Source: Knufia peltigerae
Lineage: Eukaryota; Ascomycota; Eurotiomycetes; Chaetothyriales; Trichomeriaceae
NCBI GenBank assembly: GCA_030247855.1
Contig: JAPDRN010000217.1
Coordinates: 1 to 33,226, forward strand
DNA length: 33,226 bases
Direction of reading: 5' to 3'
The notes under the pieces were generated by a model. That model saw nothing but the letters and a program-made list of their open reading frames with translations, ran no database searches and was not told the DNA's origin. Positions 25,511-32,535 of the stretch are shown here, piece after piece (the first letter of the stretch is position 1; every line of letters begins with the position of its first letter). The position numbers and the translations under genes were made by a program.

Positions 25511-25579
25511 ATGCGGATCTGTGACGAAAAGCCGTTCCTGCGCAAAACGGTTCATGGTCGTGCAGATAACGTGAGGTCA

Positions 25580-25599
25580 ATTTTCGTGCATGCGAAAAT
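25580..25599. promoter_or_regulatory. Inverted repeat ATTTTCG...CGAAAAT, candidate operator
   Basis: ATTTTCG (25580-25586) and CGAAAAT (25593-25599) flank TGCATG. The 20-bp symmetric site lies in the AT-rich region upstream of the AraC-type gene and could be bound by it or by another regulator of the pilus locus. This is inference from symmetry and position. Confidence 0.4.
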
Positions 25600-25838
25600 C
25601 ATGCCATTCGCGCACACATTTTCTTCACGCATTCGATAATGATGGAGTCTTGAAACATGCTGTTTACGGCGGCGGATTGTCGGGCATACTCGCATTCAAG
25701 GTTTTGCATTTTCAGGGGTGGCGCGCGTGCTTCGCGGCGACCATCACGGCAACGGACGATGCTCTTGGAAACGGCGTGCGCCCTGTCAGGCAGTGGGGGC
25801 GGGGTCGTGCAGCAGACCAAACGGGGGACGACACTGTC

Positions 25839-26819
25839 ATGGTCGATGGTGGGGTGGAAGACAACGACGACAGCGACCTCAGGTCGATCGACCTGGCCAC
25901 GCTGAGCGGCGTGCTCCGCGTGTGCGATGTGGAACTGTTGCTGCTTGATGGCAATGGTCCGCGCGCGGCGTTCGCTTCGCGCGTTCACGAGGAAGCCCTG
26001 TTCTGCAGCATCAGCTGCGGTTTTCATTGCCGCGGCCGGTTCATGCTGCCCCCCGACTGGGCGATGGTCGGCTATCTGCATGCCACCGACGATGCATTGA
26101 GCTGGTGCCATGGCGTGCCACTGGCGCCGGGCATGGCGTTGACCGTGATGCCGGAAGGCATCAGTGAATTCACCCTCAGCCCCGGCAGCAAGATGACGCT
26201 GATGCTGGTACCGGTCGCGCGCGTACAGCGCAAGTTGACCGAACTGAGCCTGCGCAGCACGCCACCGGCGGGGCAGGCACTTTCGCTGTTCAATCTTGGC
26301 GATGACGCAATGCCGCTGGTCCGCCATTACCAGCAACTGCACGCGCAGCTGGGGCAGGGCGGTGGGCTGCAGGCGGAAGAAACCGAGCGCCTGCTGCACG
26401 AGCATATCCAGGCGCTGCTCGGCGCCGGCCCCGCTGACCGGCCCAGCTGCAGTCGCGCCCGCCGCACGCATTACCTGATCGCGCAGCGGGCGGAGAACTT
26501 CATGCGCCTCAACCTGCGCCGCAATATCTACATGAATGAAATCTGCGACGCCGCTGGCGTCAGCGAACGTGGCCTGCGCTATGCCTTCGAGGATCTGTTC
26601 GGCACCTCGCCCAACCGCTATCTGTCGATGCTGCGCCTGTGCGCGGCCTGCCGCAGCCTGTCGATGGCCGATTCCAACCGGCGCTCGGTCAAGGCCATTG
26701 CCCTCAGTTGCGGGCTGTGGGATCTGTCGCGCTTTGCCGACAACTACCGCAAGGTATTTGGCGAACTGCCACGCGACACTCTGATGCGCGCGCCCGCTCA
26801 GCTAGGCCAACCCGCCTGA
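25839..26819 (+). CDS. AraC-family transcriptional regulator
   Basis: About 326 residues from the ATG at 25839. The N-terminal part (residues about 15-190) resembles a cupin-like AraC sensing domain (for example FCSISCGFHCRGRFMLPPDW, later GMALTVMPEGISEFTLSPGS). The C-terminal HTH_18 domain covers about residues 225-320, with both helix-turn-helix units: IYMNEICDAAGVSERGLRYAF, shortened here as a landmark by its core NEICDAAGVSERGLR, and VKAIALSCGLWDLSRFADNYRKVFGELP by its core GLWDLSRFADNYRK. It is divergent from flp and next to the adhesin, so it may control one or both surface systems. The start is uncertain; the frame is open to 25590. A GGGGGA motif lies ten bases before the chosen ATG. 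Confidence 0.87.
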   Translation: MVDGGVEDNDDSDLRSIDLATLSGVLRVCDVELLLLDGNGPRAAFASRVHEEALFCSISCGFHCRGRFMLPPDWAMVGYLHATDDALSWCHGVPLAPGMALTVMPEGISEFTLSPGSKMTLMLVPVARVQRKLTELSLRSTPPAGQALSLFNLGDDAMPLVRHYQQLHAQLGQGGGLQAEETERLLHEHIQALLGAGPADRPSCSRARRTHYLIAQRAENFMRLNLRRNIYMNEICDAAGVSERGLRYAFEDLFGTSPNRYLSMLRLCAACRSLSMADSNRRSVKAIALSCGLWDLSRFADNYRKVFGELPRDTLMRAPAQLGQPA

Positions 26820-26827
26820 AGGTATCG

Positions 26828-27040
26828 GCCGGGCTGCCGCCCGGCGCCCGCTGTAGTGCCGGCCGCTGGCCGGCAACCTCAACAGCAACAGCAACAGCCG
26901 GCTCTGGGTTTTCTGTGGGTTGGCGGGGCGGTGTGGGCTTACAGGACACGCCGTAAACCCATCCATGGGGGCTCGATGGCGCCATCCATGGCGCCAACGG
27001 TCCTGCAAGCCCACACCGCCCCACCCCTGACAGTTTCCCG
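26828..27040 (-). repeat. Long hairpin repeat, copy B, with an embedded SMAG
   Basis: This is an inverted copy of the same family. It begins 9 bp after the AraC-type stop with the closing hairpin GCCGGGC-TGCC-GCCCGGC (26828-26845), which may terminate that gene. It then has a SMAG palindrome (GTAG at 26853, GCCGGCC-GCT-GGCCGGC) and a CAGCAA/CAACAG triplet run. The outer arms differ in sequence from copy A but still pair: GTGTGGGCTTACAGGA (26931-26946) with TCCTGCAAGCCCACAC (27001-27016). The inner palindrome is TGGCGCCAT-CC-ATGGCGCCA (26977-26996). The edge motif ends at 27040. Confidence 0.78.
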
Positions 27041-27088
27041 AGGGCGGTGGGATCTGCCGTCGTGCATTCACTTCTGCATGATCGATCT

Positions 27089-27117
27089 TTGATTTTCAGT
27101 GATTATTTCGATCTAAA
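27089..27117 (+). promoter_or_regulatory. Candidate promoter in the AT-rich spacer upstream of the adhesin
   Basis: TTGATT (27089-27094), a 17-bp gap and TCTAAA (27112-27117) match the sigma-70 consensus at four of six bases each. It lies in the only AT-rich stretch between the AraC-type gene and the adhesin. If used, the adhesin message would have a leader of about 430 nt that includes hairpin copy C. Xanthomonadaceae promoters are often weak matches, so this is tentative. Confidence 0.3.
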
Positions 27118-27144
27118 TGAAAATTGATGATTCGACTTTCCCTC

Positions 27145-27167
27145 AGCCGGGCATGGCCCGGCTCTAC
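27145..27167. repeat. SMAG-like REP palindrome
   Basis: AGCCGGGC, ATG loop, GCCCGGCT, then CTAC at 27164-27167. It has the same orientation and a similar place as the GTCGACC palindrome in the other divergent pair (171-192), just before the plus-strand copy of the long repeat. Confidence 0.65.
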
Positions 27168-27178
27168 AGGAAACCGCG

Positions 27179-27377
27179 CGGGAAACTGTCGAAGGCGGGG
27201 TGGGTCCGGTTGCGGGGGTGTCCGCGGCATGGATGCCGCGGCCAAGCCTCCAGGGACGGATTTACGGCGTCCCCCGCAACCGGACCCATCCCGCCATCCC
27301 CCAGGACCCCAGCTTTTGCCGTTGCTGTTGCCTTTGACGTGGCCTCTGCGGGTGCCGGGCGCAGCCCGGCCAGCCCT
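27179..27377 (+). repeat. Long hairpin repeat, copy C
   Basis: A full copy closely matching the one at 213-425: the edge motif CGGGAAACTGTCGAAGG, an outer arm TCCGGTTGCGGGGG pairing with CCCCCGCAACCGGA, and a closing hairpin around 27355-27371. The inner palindrome has changed on both sides to CCGCGGCAT-GG-ATGCCGCGG (27222-27241). It points toward the adhesin gene and is 138 nt from copy B. Confidence 0.8.
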
Positions 27378-27380
27378 CCC

Positions 27381-27454
27381 TGCCGGATTTGCATATCCGG
27401 CTGCCGAATCCGGCCGTGGATTTGCCGGAATGCGCGATTGCCCTGCCGGAATGA
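27381..27454 (+). promoter_or_regulatory. Four TGCCG boxes with an exact 21-bp period
   Basis: TGCCGGAT (27381), TGCCGAAT (27402), TGCCGGAAT (27423) and TGCCGGAAT (27444) start exactly 21 bp apart, two turns of the helix. Reverse-oriented ATCCGGC cores lie between them at 27395 and 27408. The array ends about 97 bp before the adhesin start. Such phasing is typical of cooperative regulator sites; the protein is unknown. Confidence 0.55.
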
Positions 27455-27483
27455 AGTGCTCAACCCTCGCTGGAAGGCGCGAA

Positions 27484-27520
27484 ATGTCAGTCACCTGCCT
27501 AACGGCAAGTCCACTGACAT
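27484..27520 (+). promoter_or_regulatory. Leader hairpin just before the adhesin ribosome site
   Basis: ATGTCAGT (27484-27491) pairs with ACTGACAT (27513-27520), and inside it TGCC-TAAC-GGCA forms a second stem (27496-27507). The structure ends 17 nt before the GGGGGA ribosome site (27538-27543). It could influence translation or messenger stability. No known riboswitch class was recognised. Confidence 0.45.
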
Positions 27521-27550
27521 TCAAGTTGTCCGCCTACGGGGGAAATGCTC

Positions 27551-30500
27551 ATGAACCGCATCTACCGGCGTGTATGGAACCGCCAGCTCAATGCTCTGGT
27601 TGTGGCCTCGGAACTGGCCACCGGCGATAGCGGTGGTACCGCGCCGCGCGATCGTCGTGCCAGCCTTCTGGTGCCCAGCACCCTGGCCCTTGCACTGTTG
27701 TGCGTGCTGGCCAGCGGACCTGCGTCGGCAACAGAGTCCAGCCAATCGCTGCGCGACCTGCAGGCATTGGCGGCCAAGTACACCCAGCCGATGCCGGTAA
27801 AGGTCGATGCCGAAGTGGCGCTGGCAGCGGCCGCACGACAGGCCCAGGCGAACCCGGCGATCAGTGCGAACGCACGCGTCGGCCTGCAGCTGAGCACGAC
27901 TTCGCTGCCGATCGTGCGCGACGTCCTGCCGGCTACCGTGCAGGTCAAGCTGGCGGCCGGTGCCACGCCGCGCCAGGTGCCCGCACCGGCGCTCGGCGCC
28001 GACGTGCGCGCCAACATCGGCGTCGGCAACGTCGCCGCCGCCCGTGTCGGTGCCGCGGTCGTCGCGAACGTCGCACCGGCGGCGCAGGCACCGTTGGGTC
28101 TGTCGGCCAATGCGGCAGCAAACGCCAACGTCGGCATCGCCGGTACGCCGGTTGCCAGCGTTGATGGCGGCGCCCACGTTGCCACTGCAGTAAGTACGTC
28201 GCCGACCGGATTGAAGGCGGCCGTCGACGGCAAGGTCGATTCGCAGCTGATCGTGGCCGGCAACCACATCGAAGGACAAGGCCAGGCCGGTGCCACCGCA
28301 TCAGTCACACTGCCGGCCAAGGAAGAGCTGCCGGGCGACACCGATGACCGCGCGATCACCGCCGCATTTGATACCGGCGTGGCGGGCAAGGTACGCGTGC
28401 AGGGCAAGGACGGCGGAGAACTCGTTGCCGATCGCAACCTCAAGCTGGCCGGCACCGCAACCGTCGCCGCACAGAACAGCGCGCTTGGCCTGGGCGGCCT
28501 GCTCAATGGCGTCGGCACTGCGCTGAACGGCGTTGGCAGCGCTGTCGGCAGCCTGCTCAACGGCGATCTCAACGGCACTGTCGGCAACCTGACCGGCGCC
28601 GTCGGTGGCCTGGTCGGCAATACCCTGGGCAGCCTCGGTCTGACCTCACCGTCGGCTATTCCGCCGACCAGCCCGAAAGCGCCGGCCGCTGCCGACCCGA
28701 ACGCGGGCCTGGTGATCGGCACCGGTGGCTTGGTGGGTGGTGTCACCGAACTGCTCGGCCCGACCACCGCCAGCCTGTTCGGCGGTACCGGGTACCTGTC
28801 CAACGGCAACCTCAAGCTCAGCACCGCCAACGTCATGCAGACCTATTCCACGGTCAACGTGCTCGGCCTGCCGGTGGTCAATGCTACGCCGGTCGGTACC
28901 ACGCTCAATGGCCTGGGTGGCGCGGTCACCGGCGGCAGCTCGCACCTGACCCTGATCGGCGGTGTCACCTCCGACAGCTATATCTACAACATCAACAACG
29001 GCAATCCCGGTGGCCTGCTCGGCCTGCTGCTGCCCAAGGATTCGCCGGCCTGGGCGGCCAAGTGCCTGGACATCGCACTGGCTGACATTTCCTGCTGGGC
29101 GGTCAACGCCGCACAGGACTACCAGGTGTTGATGGGCGATGGTGCCTATGCCAACGGTTCGAAGGAAGTGGTGATCGGCGCCAACGCCCGCCATGAACTG
29201 CCCAAGGTCGATGCCAACGTCGCCTTCCCCGGCGCGGGCGCCAACGATCCGAGCGATCCGACCGGCGTTCCCACCGCCGACTACGCAGCACGCATGGGGC
29301 ACTCGGTGGTGGTAGGCGACAGCGCCAGCGGCACCGCCAACGGGCAGACCCTGCTCGGCGCGGAGAGCACCTCCAACCAGGCCAATTCGGTGGCGCTGGG
29401 CTACCGCTCCGCCGCACTGCGTGGTGCCCAGGCCAGCTACAGCTCCTACGGCCTGACCACCGCACAGGTGTCCGCTGGCGAGGTGTCGGTAGGCACCGCC
29501 GGTGGTGGCGAGCGGCAGATCACCAACCTCGCGGCCGGCAGCGCCAACACCGATGCGGTCAACGTGGCCCAGCTGAAGGGCGCGATCAGCCAGATCGATG
29601 CGGTCGGCGCCGCGGCGGTCACCTATGACCTGGATGGTGCAGGCGACCCCAACTACCGCCGTGTCACCCTCGGCAATGGCACCGGCACCACCACCATCGG
29701 CAATCTGGCCGCCGGTGCGATCAACGCCACCAGCAGCGAGGCGATCAACGGTGCGCAGCTGTTCGCGGCCAACCAGACCGTCGCCACCCACCTCGGCGGC
29801 GGCGCTGCAGTGGACGCCAATGGCGTGGTCACCGCGCCGACCTACACGCTCAACAACGTCGCCGCCAACGGCACGGTCAGCCAGGGCAGCTACAACGACG
29901 TCGGCACGGCCTTCGATGCGGTCAGCAATTCGCTGGCCAACGTTGCCGACCAGACCGATGACCTCGACACACGCGCCGTGAAGTATGACGTGGACGGGAG
30001 TGGCAACGTGGTCGATACCGTGACCCTCAACGGAACCGGCGGTGCACCGGTGAAAGTCACCAACGTGGCCGCCGGCAGCATCCTGGCAGGCAGCAGCGAT
30101 GCCATCACCGGCGACCAGCTGTTCAGCACGCACCAGACGGTGGCCAGCTACTTCGGTGGCAGTACGGTGTACAACGGCAGCACCGGGCTGTGGACCGCGC
30201 CGACCTTCAGCATCTCCACCATCGCCACCGATGGCACCATCACCGGCAACGACTACAGCAACGTCACCGCGGCGTTCTCTGCAGTGGACGGCTCGCTGCG
30301 GGTGCTCAACCAGCGCATCAGCAGCGGTGGCGGCAGCCCGTACCTGGCGGTCAACTCCACTGCCGCAGCGGCAACGGCCACCGGTGCCGAAGCACTGGCG
30401 GTCGGCCCGCAGGCCAGTGCAGCGGGTGCGGGCAGCGTGGCGGTCGGCAACGGCGCCAATGCCAGTGCAGGCAACAGTGTTGCGCTGGGTGCGGGTTCGG

Positions 30501-31504
30501 TGGCCAGCGTCGGCGCGCAGACCGGTTATACCGGCGCCTATGGCCAGACCGGCGCAAGCAATTCGTCCGGTGAAGTGGCGGTGGGCAGCAGTGGCAGTGA
30601 GCGCAAGATCACCCACGTGGCGGATGGCTCCGACGACCATGATGCGACCAACGTCGGCCAGCTGAAGAATGGCGTGAACTACGCCATCGACCAGTCCAAG
30701 GCCTACACCGACCAGAAGATCCAGAACATCACCAACGTCGCCGGCAGCTTCCGCGCCAACAACAGCAACAACCTGGCCGATCCGGCCGCCACCGGTGCCA
30801 ATTCCGCCGCAGGCGGTGCCGGCTCCACTGCGGCCGGGGCCAACTCGACTGCATTGGGCAACGGCTCGCAGGCGCAGGCCGACAACTCGGTGGCGCTGGG
30901 TGCGGGCTCGGTCGCCAACCGCGCCAATACGGTGTCGGTGGGGGCAGCCGGTGCCGAGCGCCAGGTGGTCAACGTGGCCGATGGTTCGCAGGCGACCGAT
31001 GCGGTCAACGTGCGCCAGCTGCAGGCTTCTCAGCAGGGCACGATCCGCTATGACACCACCACCAACGGCACCACCAACTACAACAGCGTGACCCTGGGCA
31101 GCACCAGCAGCGGCCCGACCACGGTGCGCAACGTCGCCGCCGGCACCGCCGGTACCGACGCGGTCAACGTCGACCAGCTGAAGTCGGGCATGGCGCAGAC
31201 CCTGGACTGGTCCAAGGCCTATACCGATGAGCGCATGGGCGGCTTCGAACGCGATCTGCGCAAGACCGACAACCGTGCCTCGGCCGGTATCGCCTCGGCG
31301 ATGGCAACCGCGTCGCTGCCTCAGCCCAGCGAAGCCGGCCGCAACATGGCCTCGATCGCCGCCGGCAGCTACAACGGCGAATCCGGCGTGGCCCTGGGCA
31401 TCTCCGGTGTTTCCGAGGGCGGGCGCTGGATCTACAAGTTCAGTGGTTCCACCAACAGCCGCGGCGAGGCCGGTGTGGCCGTCGGTGCTGGCATCCAGTG
31501 GTGA
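27551..31504 (+). CDS. Trimeric autotransporter adhesin (YadA/XadA-like)
   Basis: A 1317-residue type Vc surface adhesin. Residues 1-26 are the extended signal peptide region ESPR (MNRIYRRVWNRQLNALVVAS), followed by a hydrophobic core and cleavage near residue 59 (GPASA). Residues 60-500 are an unusual Ala/Val/Asn- and Leu/Gly/Asn-rich passenger. A Cys pair is at 505/515. YadA-head repeats lie near 582-640, 945-990 and 1080-1132 (for example NSVALGAGSVA). Two Hia/BpaA-like stalk modules of about 120 residues start near 690 and 810. Short necks read NVAAGSxxTDAVNVxQL. The YadA anchor fills the last 75 or so residues, ending in GIQW. The ATG at 27551 follows GGGGGA; 27545 is too close to it. 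It probably mediates adhesion and biofilm formation. Confidence 0.96.
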   Translation: MNRIYRRVWNRQLNALVVASELATGDSGGTAPRDRRASLLVPSTLALALLCVLASGPASATESSQSLRDLQALAAKYTQPMPVKVDAEVALAAAARQAQANPAISANARVGLQLSTTSLPIVRDVLPATVQVKLAAGATPRQVPAPALGADVRANIGVGNVAAARVGAAVVANVAPAAQAPLGLSANAAANANVGIAGTPVASVDGGAHVATAVSTSPTGLKAAVDGKVDSQLIVAGNHIEGQGQAGATASVTLPAKEELPGDTDDRAITAAFDTGVAGKVRVQGKDGGELVADRNLKLAGTATVAAQNSALGLGGLLNGVGTALNGVGSAVGSLLNGDLNGTVGNLTGAVGGLVGNTLGSLGLTSPSAIPPTSPKAPAAADPNAGLVIGTGGLVGGVTELLGPTTASLFGGTGYLSNGNLKLSTANVMQTYSTVNVLGLPVVNATPVGTTLNGLGGAVTGGSSHLTLIGGVTSDSYIYNINNGNPGGLLGLLLPKDSPAWAAKCLDIALADISCWAVNAAQDYQVLMGDGAYANGSKEVVIGANARHELPKVDANVAFPGAGANDPSDPTGVPTADYAARMGHSVVVGDSASGTANGQTLLGAESTSNQANSVALGYRSAALRGAQASYSSYGLTTAQVSAGEVSVGTAGGGERQITNLAAGSANTDAVNVAQLKGAISQIDAVGAAAVTYDLDGAGDPNYRRVTLGNGTGTTTIGNLAAGAINATSSEAINGAQLFAANQTVATHLGGGAAVDANGVVTAPTYTLNNVAANGTVSQGSYNDVGTAFDAVSNSLANVADQTDDLDTRAVKYDVDGSGNVVDTVTLNGTGGAPVKVTNVAAGSILAGSSDAITGDQLFSTHQTVASYFGGSTVYNGSTGLWTAPTFSISTIATDGTITGNDYSNVTAAFSAVDGSLRVLNQRISSGGGSPYLAVNSTAAAATATGAEALAVGPQASAAGAGSVAVGNGANASAGNSVALGAGSVASVGAQTGYTGAYGQTGASNSSGEVAVGSSGSERKITHVADGSDDHDATNVGQLKNGVNYAIDQSKAYTDQKIQNITNVAGSFRANNSNNLADPAATGANSAAGGAGSTAAGANSTALGNGSQAQADNSVALGAGSVANRANTVSVGAAGAERQVVNVADGSQATDAVNVRQLQASQQGTIRYDTTTNGTTNYNSVTLGSTSSGPTTVRNVAAGTAGTDAVNVDQLKSGMAQTLDWSKAYTDERMGGFERDLRKTDNRASAGIASAMATASLPQPSEAGRNMASIAAGSYNGESGVALGISGVSEGGRWIYKFSGSTNSRGEAGVAVGAGIQW
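29618..30315 (+). repeat. Tandem 120-residue stalk modules within the adhesin gene
   Basis: Two diverged in-frame units begin at VTYDLDGAGD (about 29618) and VKYDVDGSGN (about 29978), 360 bp apart. Both continue with NxAAGxIxAxSSxAIxGxQLF, then QTVA, an FGG/LGG turn, a TAPT segment, and a DVG/NVT-FxAV ending. This reflects internal duplication in the stalk. Confidence 0.65.
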
Positions 31505-31512
31505 TCACCCGT

Positions 31513-31536
31513 GCCGGGTCGCATTCGCGGCCCGGC
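31513..31536 (+). other. Hairpin between adhesin and lipoprotein genes
   Basis: GCCGGG and CCCGGC enclose CGC-ATTC-GCG in the 61-nt gap between the two genes. There is no T-run. It may reduce or stabilise transcription into the downstream gene, setting the ratio of adhesin to its partner. Confidence 0.4.
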
Positions 31537-31565
31537 GCCGAGCGCAACGTCTACAGGGGAATGAC

Positions 31566-32414
31566 ATGAAACCGCATCGCATCGCTCGCAGTGGCCGCGT
31601 CGCCGCCATGCTGGGCCTGATCCTGGCCACGGGGCTGCTGGTCGCCTGCCGCAGCCACGCACCGGCCGCCGACGGCCCCGCCGACAGCACTGCCGACAGC
31701 ACTGCCGTCACCTTCCCGGAGGCCAGCAAGGCCTCGCTGAAGGAGGGCATCTATCCGGATATCGCCGACCTGCGCCGGTTCGCACCGGGCATGAGCAAGC
31801 GCCAGCTGTACACGCTGCTGGGCACCCCGCACTTCAACGAAGGCATGTGGGGCGTGCGCGAGTGGAACTACCTGTTCAACTTCCGCACCGCACAGGGCGC
31901 CGAATACTTCACCTGCCAGTTCCAGGTGCGCTTCGACAACAAGGGCATCGCCCAGGGCGGCTACTGGAAGCCTGAATCGTGCGCAGCCGTACTGGACCCG
32001 CCGCGTCCGCCTGCACCGCCACCGCCGGCGCCCTTGCCGGAGCAGCCGCTGCGACTGGCTGCCGATGCGCTGTTCGATTTCGACAGTGCGGTGCTCAGCG
32101 CCACTGGTCAGCAGGCAGTGCAGGGCGTGTTGGCGCAGGTGCGTGAGGCCAGCCAGGTGCAGTCGATCCAGGTGGTCGGCTACACCGACCGCATCGGTAG
32201 TGCTGCCTACAACCAGACGCTGTCGCAGCGGCGTGCCGAGGCTGTGCGCATGGCGCTGGTACAGGGCGGCGTATCCGCGGCGAGCATCAGCGCCGAAGGT
32301 CGAGGCGCGGCGGAACCGCTGGTGCAGTGCGACCAACGCAACCGGCGCGAACTGATCGCCTGCCTGGCGCCCAACCGCCGGGTGCAGATCGCTGGCGTGG
32401 CCCGGCCGCACTGA
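31566..32414 (+). CDS. TpgA-like lipoprotein: BamE/SmpA domain plus OmpA-like peptidoglycan-binding domain
   Basis: A 282-residue lipoprotein. The lipobox LLVAC places the lipid on C28. Residues about 55-137 match the SmpA/OmlA (BamE) fold (FAPGMSKRQLYTLLGTPHF). A Pro-rich linker (PPRPPAPPPPAPLPEQP) leads to an OmpA C-terminal domain (165-280) with the peptidoglycan-contact residues D208 (YTDRIGS) and R223 (SQRRAEAV). The same combination, directly downstream of a trimeric autotransporter, is known from Acinetobacter TpgA, which helps place the Ata adhesin in the outer membrane. AGGGGA is five bases before the ATG at 31566. I infer it anchors or stabilises the adhesin upstream. Confidence 0.92.
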   Translation: MKPHRIARSGRVAAMLGLILATGLLVACRSHAPAADGPADSTADSTAVTFPEASKASLKEGIYPDIADLRRFAPGMSKRQLYTLLGTPHFNEGMWGVREWNYLFNFRTAQGAEYFTCQFQVRFDNKGIAQGGYWKPESCAAVLDPPRPPAPPPPAPLPEQPLRLAADALFDFDSAVLSATGQQAVQGVLAQVREASQVQSIQVVGYTDRIGSAAYNQTLSQRRAEAVRMALVQGGVSAASISAEGRGAAEPLVQCDQRNRRELIACLAPNRRVQIAGVARPH

Positions 32415-32470
32415 ATCCCCGTGCCGAGGCGTGCCCCGGCATCCCGAGTCCCCCCTGTTCTGCCGGCAGG

Positions 32471-32520
32471 ACGTGGAAACGTCTCCCCCGTTTTCCACGC
32501 CTGCCGGTGGGCAGGTTTCT
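32471..32520 (+). terminator. Tandem hairpins after the adhesin/lipoprotein operon
   Basis: The first hairpin (32472-32499) pairs CGTGGAAA with TTTCCACG. The second is CCTGCC-GGTG-GGCAGG (32500-32515), followed by TTTCTT. The second has intrinsic-terminator form with a broken T-run. They support placing the next gene's start downstream at 32536. Confidence 0.5.
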
Positions 32521-32535
32521 TCCCTGGTGCAGCTG

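Larger units (their letters stand above)
25149..25838. other. Long divergent intergenic region between flp and the AraC-type gene
   Basis: About 690 bp without a convincing gene. Near flp there are two adjacent GC hairpins: CCCGGC-TCC-GCCGGG (25204-25218) and CCGCCA-TCC-TGGCGG (25234-25248). From about 25460 to 25650 the DNA becomes clearly AT-richer than the rest of the window, as expected of promoters, and holds two palindromes (listed separately). An open frame continuing upstream from the AraC-type gene to 25590 has no recognisable protein pattern. Confidence 0.6.

Noticed and set aside
25590..25838. N-terminal extension of the AraC-type protein to the ATG at 25590
   Set aside because: The added 83 residues show no conserved pattern, span the AT-rich control region and start within a symmetric site. 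It remains possible but less likely.
27545..27547. ATG at 27545 as the adhesin start
   Set aside because: It leaves almost no gap after GGGGGA. The next in-frame ATG at 27551 has proper spacing and gives the canonical ESPR start MNRIYR.
28646..30640. 664-codon minus-strand frame inside the adhesin gene
   Set aside because: Repeated Gly/Val/Ala codons of the adhesin generate a long antisense frame. There is no independent evidence of coding.
32431..32535. Extension of the small hypothetical protein to the start at 32431
   Set aside because: It would run through two hairpins that look like the end of the previous transcript, and its translation is not conserved-looking.
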